A stretch of DNA of 64,000 nucleotides from Sipunculus nudus. Its lineage: Eukaryota; Annelida; Sipuncula; Golfingiida; Sipunculidae. The notes below the pieces were generated by a model that was not told the DNA's origin, did not search any database, and was given only the letters and a program-made list of their open reading frames with translations. Shown piece after piece: positions 46,709 to 57,904 of this stretch. Position numbers and translations under genes: made by a program. Position 1 is the first letter of the stretch, and the number at the start of each line of letters is the position of its first letter. The stretch is from assembly GCA_026874595.1 (NCBI GenBank), contig CM049320.1, positions 21,957,714 to 22,021,713 on the forward strand, read 5' to 3'.

Positions 46709-47402
46709 ATTATACTTTTGTTCATGTTCATTATTCTATAATTATAGGTTTCATATATGTTTCTCATTAAATATATAATAATTATGAATAAACTTTGTTC
46801 CTATTAACACTGTTGAATGCTCCCCGTCTCTCTCTTGCTCCTTCACTTTTTTCTCTTTCCATTTCTCCCTCCTCCAACTCTCTTTCTCTCTCGATTCAGA
46901 AATGTTGATAACATTAACACATTTGTTGTCGGTCAGATGTATCCTTCATATAACTCTCAGGCACCTCATGTTTTTTCCCTATTGCATCATATGAATGGTT
47001 CGTGCCACAATTTTTTCCTGTATTTAACAGGAAAATATATACTTATCAGATTTAGTTTATGCTCATTTGAAAATTTTATATTTTTAATTTACAGCAATTT
47101 AGTTCAGTTAATAAATAAAATGGGTATAATTATGCTTCATCTATCTCCACTTTCTGTCTATTTCTATAATTGACAAGCATTTATATAATCCCATGGTTAT
47201 TTTATGCACTATTACTGTCACATACCTGAAATAATGATACTTCCAGACATATTTGATCATGAAAGACTCCTGCACCTATGATATAGTCCATAAAAAGTGC
47301 ATAGTATTAGTTCGCCAGATATATATTTAATATTTGATTATCACCAGTTAGCAGGACAATTTCCTTTTAGCTTTTCAATGCTAATGTATTTATAAAAAAT
47401 AA

Positions 47403-47406
<4 letters not shown>
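46709..47406. other. Unassigned AT-rich sequence
   Basis: A 118-codon plus-strand frame (46817-47173) is rich in F, L and S and begins in a CT-rich stretch. No domain is seen and I do not call it a gene. Confidence 0.35.

Positions 47407-47458
<52 letters not shown>
47407..47458. repeat. (TA)n microsatellite next to an element 3' end
   Basis: About 26 TA units ending 10 bp before the family 3' terminus at 47468-47500. Confidence 0.95.
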
Positions 47459-47460
<2 letters not shown>

Positions 47461-48761
47461 CCAAATTCAGCTTAGCGACGTGACCAATGGGTCCCTTGTT
47501 AAAGAAATAAATTTCCTTTTTAAATAATTTAAGTGAATTAAAATATAATGCAACCCTTCTGTCCGCATAATTTGATAATATATGAGCCCAATCATGTATA
47601 AATAAATGTGCAATTTAGAATTGTGAATTCTGAATCAAGTGTTTTTAGCTCAGCTGACTATAAGTCATCTGAGCTATAGTCATGGTCCATTGTCCGTCGT
47701 CCGTCCGTCTGTCCGTCCGTCCGTAGATGTGGCACGTTTTGAAACCGTAAGACCTAGGAATCCAAAATTCGGCATAATGTTAGATGTCCCCAAGATCTCC
47801 TACCAAGCCGAAAACTGGGACTTTGCAACTTCGTTCCTTTGAGAAATTAAGGAAAAACCTCAATTTTTTATTAAAAACCTATTTTCACACTTCAGGACTG
47901 CCTAATATCAAAACCACTCATCTGTTTTTCCTCATATTTACCATAAATATTCCTCTATATAGTTCCTATGTACATGCCAGAAATTATGTCTGTATTATTT
48001 AATTAAAAAAAGTTAAGGGCCCAAACATAATGCATTGGGTAAAAAATCAGGAAAGATATTTGATCACTTAACACAAAAAATGTTAAAGCTATGGACCTTT
48101 TTTCCAGTAATATAACTTTAATTAATCAAAATTAAATTGTATACCCAAAATTAGATGAAAATCTTTTAAATTTTTTAAAATATTAATAAAAATAAAAAAA
48201 ATGGTACCTTAAATTTTGCCCAACTTTGACCATAGCACGTTTTTTTCCTGTAAGTACTGTGGATTTATTTTTCACAGCATGTTTTTGTTAGCATTTCAAC
48301 TGTTAACACCAAAAATTTGAAACCAGTTGATCAAAAACTAGATTTTAATCAAGTTTTCAAGCACCATGTAACATATTGTTTACATCAAGCTAGTGTTATG
48401 CAGTTTGCAAGAGCTCAGCTCCCCAGCTTCAGCTCTAAGTTCCTAAATTCGGCATACAGTTAGATGTCTCCAAAATCCCCTACCATGCCAAGAATTTGGT
48501 CACTAGGACTTAATACCTTCGAGATATTAATGAAAAACTTCATTTTTTCCATTAAAAACCCATTGTTACACTTCAAGACTGCCTAATATCAAAACCACTG
48601 ATCTGACTTTAATCATAAACAATATACATATTTTTCCTTCTCTATGCACATGCCAGAATGATGTCAGTATTGCGTAATTGTTTTAAGTTATGGGCCCAAA
48701 CATCATGCACTTAATTGTATCCCCAGACAAAGTCGGGGGATACTATGTTTTCATACCGGTC

Positions 48762-48792
<31 letters not shown>
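48762..48792. repeat. (CCG)n trinucleotide tract
   Basis: About ten CCG units. Poly-Ala and poly-Gly frames here are artefacts. Confidence 0.95.
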
Positions 48793-49319
48793 ATATAAAT
48801 CTTGTTGGCGCGATAACCCAAAAAATATTTCACAGAACTTTACCAAACTTGGTATATGTATAGATATGGGTAAGAGGACGACGCCTATTAAAAATGAGGT
48901 CATGACCTTTACTAGGAGAGTGTCCTTGACCTTGAATAGGTCCAATTTTGTGGAAAATCACACAAATTCTTTAATATCTCAAGAAATCTTGCATGGATTT
49001 ATCCTAAAATCAAGTTGATGGAAGATCATGGATAGGGTTGTCATGTTCCAGAAACTGGTGGCGCCACCTATTATTCTTTACTTGTTTTCATGCCGTTTAA
49101 TACCCCCAAAATTGCCACCTTACAGTACTGTGAGCATTATAAGTCAAAAACTAATGGATAGATTTCTTTTATATTATGCATATACATAGGTATGGGTTAT
49201 GGGATGATGTTTATTTAAATTGGGGTCATGACCTTTCCTATGATAGTGGCCTTGACCTTGAATATTGCCATATATGGTGAAAATCACACACCTCTTATGA
49301 TATCTCCAGTGTTGATAGC

Positions 49320-51765
49320 CATATGGATTTCAAACTTGACTTGTATATGTCCCATTGGAAAAGCAAGACCCAAATTGATTTTGGGGTCATGAGGTCAAAG
49401 GTCAAGGTCACAGGACGCATCTTTAAAAAGATGTGGATGCATTTTAAGCCAAACTTTCATCCCAGGTCTTCCCTCTTGAATATATAGCTCACTTGCCAAT
49501 AGTGGATAATCCATATAAATTTTGGGGTCACAAGGTCAAAGGTCAAGGCCACAGGAGCTATCTGTCCAAAAATTAGTTTCTTGATGATAATTCCTTCTTT
49601 TATTGATGTATGGATTTCAAACTTGACTTGTATTTGACCCATTGGAAAAGAAAGACCTGAATTGATTTGGGGTCATGAGGTCAAAGGTCAAGGTCACAGG
49701 AAACCTCTGTTAAAAGGTTGTGGATGCAATTTCAGCCAAAAAATTCATCTGAGATCTTTCATCTTGCACATATAGTTCACCTGCCAAGAGTGGAATACCC
49801 CTATCAATTTTGAGGTCACAGGGTCAAAGGTGAAGGTCACAGGAGCCATCTGTCCAAAAATTAGTTTCTGGATGATAATTCCTGCTTTTATTGATGTATG
49901 GATTTCAAACTTGACTTGTATATGTCCCATTGGAAAGGCAAGACCTGAATTGATTTTGGGGTCATGAGGTCAAAGGTCAAGGTCACAGGACACATCTTTT
50001 AAAAGATGTGGATGCATTTTCAGCCAAACATTTCATCTCAGATCTTTCATCTTGCACATATAGTTCACCTGCCAATAGTGGAAAACCCCTATCAATTTTG
50101 AGGTCACAAGGTCAAAGGTGAAGGTCACAGGAGCCATCTGTCAAAAAATTAGTTTCTGGATGATAATTCCTGCTTTTATTGATGTATGGATTTCAAACTT
50201 GACTTGTATATGTCCCATTGGAAAAGCAAGACCCAAATTGATTTTGGGGTCATGAGGTCAAAGGTCAAGGTCACAGGACGCATCTTTAAAAAGATGTGGA
50301 TGCATTTTAAGCCAAACTTTCATCCCAGGTCTTCCCTCTTGAATATATAGCTCACTTGCCAATAGTGGATAATCCATGTAAATTTTGGGGTCACAAGGTC
50401 AAAGGTGAAGGTCACAGGAGCTATCTGTCCAAAATTAGTTTCTGGATGATAATTCCTTCTTTTATTGATTTATGGATTTCAAACTTGACTTGTATTTGAC
50501 CCATTGGAAAAGAAAGACCTGAATTGATTTTGGGGTCATGAGGTCAAAGGTCAAGGTCACAGGAAACCTCTGTAAAAAGGTTGTGGATGCAATTTCAGCC
50601 AAAAAATTCATCTGAGATCTTTCATCTTGCACATATAGTTCACCTGCCAAGAGTGGAAGCCCCCTTTCAATTTTGAGGTCACAAGGTCAAAGGTGAAGGT
50701 CACAGGAGCCATCTGTCCAAAAATTAGTTTCTGGATGATAATTCCTGCTTTTATTGATGTATGGATTTCAAACTTGACTTGTATATGTCCAATTGGAAAA
50801 GCAAGACCTGAATTGATATTGGGGTCATGAGGTCAAAGGTCAAGGTCACAGGACACATCCTTAAAAAGATGTGGATGCATTTTCAGCCAAACATTTCATC
50901 TCAGATCTTTCATCTTGCACATATAGTTCTCCTGCCAAGAGAGGAAGAACCCTATCAATTTTGAGGTCACAAGGTCAAAGGTGAAGGTCACAGGAGCCAT
51001 CTGTCCAAAAATTATTTTCTGGATGATAATTCCTTCTTTTATTGATGTATGGATTTCAAACTTGACTTGTATTTGACCCATTGGAAAGCAAGACCTGAAT
51101 TGATTTTGGGGTCATGAGGTCAAAGGTCAAAGTCACAGGAAACCTCTTTATAAAGATTGTGGATGCATTTTCAGCCAAACAATTCATCTGAGATCTTTCA
51201 TCTTGCACATATAGTTCACCTGCCAAGAGTGGAAAACCCTTATCAATTTTGAGGTCACAAGGTCAAAGGTGAAGGTCACAAGAGCCATCTGTCCAAAAAT
51301 TAGTTTCTGGATGATAATTCCTGCTTTTATTGATGTATGGTTTTCAAACTTGACTTGTATATGTCCAATTGGAAAAGCAAGACCAAAATTGATTTTGGGG
51401 TCATGAGGTCAAAGGTCAAGGTCACAGGACACATCTTTAAAAAGATGTGGATGCATTTTCAGCCAAACATTTCATCTCAGATCTTTCATCTTGCACATAT
51501 AGTTCTCCTGCCAAGAGAGGAAGAACACTTTCAATTTTGAGGTCACAAGGTCAAAGGTGAAGGTCAGAGGAGCCACCTGTAAAAAAAAAAATTAGTTTCT
51601 GGATGATAATTCCTGCTTTATTGATGATAGATTTCAAACTTGACTTGCATATGTCCCATTGGGAAAAGCAAGACCCAAATTGATTTTGGGGTCATGAGGT
51701 CAAAGGTCAAGGTCACAGGACACATCTTTAAAACAATCAAGGTCACAGGACCAACATCTTCAACA
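49320..51765 (+). repeat. ~144-bp (dimer ~288-bp) satellite with AGGTCA tandem half-sites
   Basis: About 17 half-units. The string AGGTCAAAGGTCAAGGTCA or a one-base variant starts at about 49392, 49533, 49678, 49821, 49969, 50108, 50256, 50396, 50541, 50684, 50829, 50969, 51118, 51256, 51405, 51544 and 51697. Two half-unit types alternate. The A type reads GTCATG-AGGTCAAAGGTCAAGGTCA then GATGTGGATGCATTTT. The B type reads GTCACA-AGGTCAAAGGTGAAGGTCA then ATTAGTTTCTGGATGATAAT. The many 60-70 codon frames on both strands arise from the repeat and are not genes. Confidence 0.93.
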
Positions 51766-53474
51766 AGATTGTGGATTGTTAGATGGAAGAAACAATAAAT
51801 ATGCCAAGTGTCAGTATATGCTGCCAAAATTGGGGGTCTGTTCTTAAAGGAGGGGGGCCTACTATGTCTGGGGATACTCTGGCACCTGCGGTGCCAAGAA
51901 ATGTCTAGTTAAATAATCAAGAAATATATTTACTCCCTTAACAAGGGCATTGCTGAAGCTAGAGATTTTTTTGTCAGGGATGTAACATTATTTAATCCAG
52001 ATTCCATTGAATACCCAAAATTAGTTCTGAATTTTTCAAATTTTATAAGTTATTAGTATAAATATAAAATAAGAACCTTAAATTTTGCCCAACTGTGACC
52101 ATGGCACGTTTGTTCCCCGTGAGCACTGTTGATATAATTTTCATATCATGCACACATAAGGATTTCAGCTTTTTAGTTTAGAAAGCTGAAACAAATTGGC
52201 CAAATATTGTAGCTTTTATTAATGTTTTTATGAGACCATGTCAGACCAATGCTCAATCAAGCCCCTCTTCAGTCACCTGTATGTTGACCGTGTTGACCTT
52301 TCATCAGATTATGCACGCCAGAGCGAAGCATACACTGGGGCAGTCAGGCAGCTAATGCCCAGCCACAGTTGATCCAGGTGTCCAAAACAACTCATCTAGT
52401 AGTTGTTTTGAAAAACAACATAACAATAAACAATAAATTAATAATTTTTTATTGGTTTTTAATAACAAATAAAAGAAAAATTAATAGAAAAGGAATTTGT
52501 TAGTTGATGAGTAACAGAAAATTACTGTTACTGATGATGTAAGAATCTTGTGTGGATGGATAGAATGTCAATGTCAATGTTATTCCAAAAAACACCATGC
52601 AGTCACCTATGGTATTTTTCAGTTAAATTTTAATGATAAAAAATAAATCATATTATTCATTACTAATCATTAGGGATCATATGAAGGAAATTAATGATAG
52701 ACAAAGATGCAGTTGATAATATTAATCTAGATTCCTACTGTGTCTAGTGTGTAGATTGATGTGAAAGTAGTCCAAAGTGAATATATTACATTTAATTTTT
52801 TTTTAAATATAAATAAAAGCCATAAAACGAGGTACTTATGATCATTATTTAAATTTGTGAATTTTGTACTCTGGATTCGCAACATATTGTTTGGCTAAAA
52901 CTAAATAAATGATAGACATGGTGCGAATGCTTTGCAAATGTATTTGAATACGAATATGAATATATACTGCTTTAAAAAAATTATTGCATAAGAATGGGAA
53001 TTCAGGTAAAAATGAAAGTATTTGAATACCAGTGCAGATACTTTCAAAATGTATTCATGAATGCATTTATGAATATATTCTATAATATTATTTCAATAAT
53101 AATTTCAGTTATATATTTTTTTTATCATATGATTTTCTTATTATTTTTTTTAAATAAAAAATTATAATTGCACAATATTTGTTATTAAATTTTAATAAAT
53201 AGTTAAACTATTTTATTATATGTGCTGCTTATAACTTATATGGCTAAGTCAAAATCTGTGTGACAATAGCACTCAATTTGTTAATAAAATAAATTAAACC
53301 AATCCTCTTCCCTCTCCCCAAAGATACTATCAAAATCATACATAAGCTGAACACCAACAACTCATAATAAAGCTTATATTTATTACCACACAAAACCAGC
53401 ATGTGCCTCTTTCCCAAATCATATTTTTATCATATATAATAGCTGAGCGCCGTGACCCATGGGTCTCTTGTTTT

Positions 53475-53605
53475 AGCTCAGCTGACTGTTAGTCAACTGA
53501 GGTATAGGAATGGCGCTTTGTCCGTCGTCCGTCCGGCCGTCCAACATGACAACAATCATGTCAGTTTCTCAGCTGTAATTACATCTAGTGTCATAACCTG
53601 GTGTG
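53475..53605 (+). mobile_element. 5' fragment of hairpin-ended element (E4)
   Basis: AGCTCAGCTGACTGTTAGTC then AACTGAGGTATAGG and a CCGTC run begin immediately after the 3' terminus of E3. The text then runs into AACATGACAACAATCATGTC, which is self-complementary over ~8 bp, and ends at the next element. Only ~130 bp remain. Confidence 0.6.
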
Positions 53606-53611
53606 TTTTTT

Positions 53612-56230
53612 AGCTCAGCTGACTATAAGTCATCTGAGCTATAGTCGTGGTCCATTGTCCGTCGTCCGTCCGTCTGTCCGTCCGTCCGTCCGTCCGTCCG
53701 TAGATGTGGCACGTTTTGAAACCGTAAGACCTAGGAATCCAAAATTCAGCATAATGTTAGATGTCCCCAAGATCTCCTACCAAGCCGAAAACTGCGTCTT
53801 TGCGACTTCATTCCTTTGAGAAATTAAGGAAAAACCTCAATTTTTTATTAAAAAACCTATTTTCACACTTTAGGACTGCCTAATATCAAAACCACTCATC
53901 TGTTTTTCCTCATATTTCCTATAAATAATCCTCTATATAATTCCTATGCACATGCCAGAAATTAGGTCTGTATTATTTAATTTAAAAAAGTTATGGGCCC
54001 AAACATAATGCATTTTGTAAATAATCAGGAAAGAAATTTTATCACTTAACACAAAACTTAATAAAGCTAAGCACTTTTTTTCCAGTAATATTACTTTTAT
54101 TAATCAAAATTAAATTGGATACCCAAAATTAGATCAAAATCTTTTAAATTTTTAAAAATATTAGCAAAAAAAAAATTGGTACCTTAAATTTTGCCCAACT
54201 TTGACCATGGCACGTTTTTTTGCTGTAACTGCTGTGGATTTAATTTTCACAGCATGTTTTTGTTAGCGTTTCAACTGTTAACACCAAAAATTTGAAACCA
54301 GTTGATCAAAAACTGTAGATTTTATTCAAGTTTTCAAGCACCATGTCATATATTGCTAGTGTTATGCAGTTTGCTAGAGCTCAGCTCCCGAGCTTCAGCT
54401 CTAAGTTCCTTAAATTTGGCATACAGTTAGATTTCTCCAAAATCCCCTACCATGTCAAGAATTTGGTCACTAGGACTTAATTCCTTCGAGATATCAATGA
54501 AAAACTTCATTTTTCCATTAAAAACCTAATGTTACACTTTAAGACTGCCTAATATCAAAACCACTGATCTGACTTTGATCATATATAATATACATATTTT
54601 TCTATACATTCACTATGCACATGCCAGAAATGATGTCAGTATTGTGTATTTTTTTTAAGTTATGGGCCCAAACATAATGCACTTTGTAAAAAATCAAGAA
54701 ATATATTTACTCCCTTAACAAGGGCATTGCTGAAGCTAGAGATTTTTTTTGTCAGGGATGTAACATTATTTAATCAAGATTCAATTGAATACCCAAAATT
54801 AATTCTGAATTTTTCAAATTTTATAAGTTATTAGTATAAATATAAAATTAGTACCTTAAATTTTGCCCAACTGTGACCAAGGCACGTTTGTTTCCCGTGA
54901 GCACTGTTGATATAATTTTCATATCATGCACACATAAGGATTTCAGCTTTTTAGTTTAGAAAGCTGAAAGAAATTTGCCAAATATTGTAGCTTTTATTAA
55001 TGTTTATTATGAGACCCTGTCAGACTTTGGCTCTCTCCAGCCCCTCTTGAGTCACCTGTATGTTGACCTTGTTGACCTTTCATCAAATTATGCACGCTTG
55101 AGGGGAGAATCCAGGCAGCTTATGGCCAGCCACAGTTGATCCAGGTGTTCAACCCAACTCATCTAGTAGTTTTAACCAACAACATAACAATAAACAATAA
55201 ATTAATAAATTTTTATTGGTTTTTAATAACAAATTAAAGTAAAATAGAAAAGGAATTTGTTAGTTTATAATAACAGGAAATTAACTTGCAGTTACTGATG
55301 ATATAAGAATCTTGTATCGATGGGTAGAATGTCACATATTCCAAATAACACCATGCAGTCACCTATAGCATTTTTCAGTTCATTTTTAATGATAAAGAAG
55401 TAAATCATATTATTCATTACTAATCATTAAGGATTATATGAAGGAAATTAATGATAGACAAAGATGCAGTTGATAATATTAATCTAGATTCCTACTGTGT
55501 CTAGTGTGTACATTGATGTGAAATTAGTCCAAAATGAATTTTTTACAGTTATTTTATAATATAAATAAAAGCCATAAAACCAGGTACTTATGATCATTAT
55601 TTAAATGTGTGAAATTTGTATATTCTGGATTCTCAACATCATTGTTTGGTGAAAACTGAATAAATACCAGACATGGTGCAAATACTTTGTAATTGTATTT
55701 AAATACGAATATGATTATGTACTCCATTATAAAATTTCTTGCATAAAGAATGGGAATTCAGGTAAAAATAAAAGTATATGAATACTCGTGCAAATACTTT
55801 CAAAATGTATTCATGAATGCATTCATGAATATATTCTTTAATATTATTTTAATAATCATATCAGTTATATTTCATTTTAAAAAAATCATATGATTCTCTT
55901 ATTATTTTTAATAAAAATTATATTTGGGACAATATTTGTAATTTTTTTAATAAATAGTTAAACTCTTATATTATATGTTCTGCTTATAAGTTATATGGCC
56001 AAGTCAAAATCTGTGTGACAGTAGTACTCCATTTGTTAATAAAATAAATGAAATCAATCCTCTTCCCTGTCTCCAAAGGTACTATCAAAATCATACATAA
56101 GCTAAACAACAACAACTCATAATACAGCTTATATTTATTACCACACAAAACCAGCATGTGCCTCATTTCTAAATAATATTTTTTTATCATATATAACAGC
56201 TGAGCGTCGTGACCCATAGGTCCCTTGTTT
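53612..56230 (+). mobile_element. Hairpin-ended element E5 (uninterrupted copy)
   Basis: About 2.62 kb. The 5' hairpin is at 53612-53640 and a longer CCGTC run at 53656-53701. The 3' end is CAGCTGAGCGTCGTGACCCA then TAGGTCCCTTGTTT. It is collinear with both halves of E3 and shows the unoccupied version of the P1 insertion site. The interior is AT-rich, with GCCCAACT-TGACCA and CCAGAAAT landmarks repeated within the element: the first ~800 bp and next ~1 kb share CATGCCAGAAAT, TTATGGGCCCAAACATAATG and TTAAATTTTGCCCAACT boxes. This suggests the element itself arose by an internal duplication. Confidence 0.75.
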
Positions 56231-57163
56231 TATCACATGTGGATGCCATATAGTTATCACCCTGTCTGTTTGTCTGTCTGTCTGTCCATCCGTCTATCCA
56301 CACAAATTTGTTTCCAGATGATGACTCCAGGTTGTATTGACACATGGATTTCAAACCTGACTTACGTGTGGCCCACCACTAAAGCAAGAACCTATATGAT
56401 TTTGGTTTCACGAGGTCAAAGGTCAAGGTCACAGGACTCATTTCTTAAAAAAGAATGCATATGCATTTGACGCCAAACTTATTATCCAAAACTTTCCATC
56501 TTTAAGATATTGCTAACCTGCCAATAGGGGAAGATTCTGTTCAGTTTTGGGGTCATGAGGTCAAAGGTCAAGGTCACATTACCCATATATTTAGAAAGAT
56601 TGTGGATGCATTTTAAGCCAAACTTTTCATCCCAACCAGATGTTGCTCACTTGCCAATAGTGGAAGTAACTTATGGATTTTTGGGTCATAAGGTCAAAGG
56701 TCAAGGTCACGGGGGCCATCAATCCACATATTAGTTTTCAGATGATGACACCAGTTTGGTTTGAAATATTGGTTTCAAACTTGACTTATATGTTGCCCAC
56801 CACTAAAGTAAGCACTGTTGATTCTGGGGGCATGAGATTAAAGGTCAAGGTCACAGGACCCACTTCTTTAGAAAGATTGTGGATGCATTTTAAGCCAAAC
56901 TTTTCATCTCAGTCCTTCCATCATCAACTTTGGTGCACCCTCCAATAGGGGAAGTTTCCGTTTGATTTTGGGGTCTCAAGGTCAAAGGTTAAGGTAACAG
57001 GGCCCATCCATTCACAGATTAGTTTATGGATGATAACTCCAGTTTGGGTAGACAGGTTAGCTTCAAACTGATCACAGGACAAATATTTTGGAAAACCTCA
57101 TAAACATGCATCCTTATATATAGACATATGCAGCTGAGCGTCGAGACCAATGGATCCCTAGTT
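56231..57163 (+). mobile_element. Element E6 with AGGTCA satellite cargo
   Basis: Starts directly at the end of E5 with TATCACATGTGGATGCC and a CTGTCTGT run, lacking the family hairpin. It ends with the family-type 3' end CAGCTGAGCGTCGAGACCAA then TGGATCCCTAG. Between them lie five ~144-bp units with AGGTCAAAGGTCAAGGTCA or variants near 56411, 56557, 56693, 56838 and 56977, homologous to the P1 array. Confidence 0.65.
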
Positions 57164-57812
57164 TTCAGATATTTTTTGTTTGCAAATTTAAAAAAATACA
57201 TTTTATAAAAATAATAATTACCGGCATATCTGTGCGCAAAATGTGATACCAGACCAAATTAGCTATAAATGTTGATGCAACTTAGAATTGTGAATCAAAT
57301 TAAATATTTAGATATATATGTTATACCGTAAATGTACATTTATTATTTAAATAAGTATATCTATATATAAACTTGTAAATGAAAAATGAGTATCTAATTC
57401 AAACATTTTTCATTATTTTCCTGCCCCAGTAGAAAGGGAATTAAAGTGATTTGCTTTGTTTTTCCATGTCTTTCTCTGTCTGTTTTTATATATCTCATAA
57501 TTATGAATAAACTTTTTGTTTTTCCTGTAAGCACTGTGAAATTAAAATTAAATTTAAAATACTGTATGTATATGCAAGGGTGTTGTAACTTCCACCATCC
57601 CCCCCCCCCCTTGCCATTGGGTCCTTGCATTTGAGCACTTTGGACAATAGTTTTATTGCAACTATATAAAATTGATTAAATAAAGAAATATATACATTCT
57701 CTAGGAATTAAAAAAAAATCTTGCTCATAAAGATGAACGAAATATATAATATTCACTAAAGTTTCCAAAAAAAATATTTCACGATATTATACAGATAATA
57801 CAGATAATAGAC

Positions 57813-57814
<2 letters not shown>
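57164..57814. other. Unassigned AT-rich sequence
   Basis: Contains a C run (57599-57610) and no recognisable gene. Confidence 0.4.

Positions 57815-57861
<47 letters not shown>
57815..57861. repeat. (GA)n microsatellite
   Basis: About 23 GA units, followed by GGGCGGGCGGGCGGGC at 57889-57904, a short G-rich run with four GGG blocks. Confidence 0.95.
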
Positions 57862-57864
<3 letters not shown>

Positions 57865-57904
57865 AAGGGAAATAAAGAGAGTGAGAGGGGGCGGGCGGGC
57901 GGGC

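Larger units (their letters stand above)
48715..51908 (+). mobile_element. 3.2-kb GTATCCCCAGA-ended element P1 with satellite cargo
   Basis: The left end TTAA-TTGTATCCCCAGACAAAG and GGGGGATACTATGTTTT, and the right end TATGTCTGGGGATACTCTGG then GAAATGTCTAG-TTAA, match the 256-bp copy at 14175-14430. GTATCCCCAGACA is inverted between the ends. TTAA lies at both boundaries. Inside are a CCG tract (48762-48792), about 450 bp of CTTGTTGGCGCGATAAC-type sequence with GGTGGCGCCACC, and then the 144-bp array. It interrupts E3, and the matching empty site is seen in E5 at 54681-54690. No transposase is present. Confidence 0.72.
47647..53474 (+). mobile_element. Hairpin-ended element E3, split by a 3.2-kb insertion
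   Basis: The 5' hairpin AGCTCAGCTGAC-tataa-GTCATCTGAGCT (47647-47675) is followed by a CCGTC run (47699-47724). The left part, 47647-48711, and right part, 51910-53474, are together about 2.63 kb and align along their full length by eye with the uninterrupted copy at 53612-56230. The 3' end is AGCTGAGCGCCGTGACCCAT, then GGGTCTCTTGTTT. GCTCAGCTG at the 5' end is inverted as CAGCTGAGC-type at the 3' end, and GACCCATGGGTC is itself a 12-bp palindrome just before the terminus. No open frame of note occurs, so it is non-autonomous. Hairpin before the 3' end, T-rich target and head-to-tail arrangement all recall Helentron-type rolling-circle elements, but no Rep/helicase is present to prove it. Confidence 0.7.

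Noticed and set aside
46817-47173. 118-codon F/L/S-rich frame as a membrane protein
   Set aside because: The hydrophobic look follows from T-rich DNA. It starts in a CT-rich run and has no recognisable topology or family.
49457-51827. Several 60-70 codon frames with similar proteins on both strands
   Set aside because: They follow the 144-bp satellite period and their similarity is that of the DNA repeat. There is no sign of selection on a protein.
44266-57163. CRISPR array, because of regular repeats
   Set aside because: Unit lengths (144 or 330 bp), eukaryotic context and absence of unique spacers between short identical repeats rule it out.
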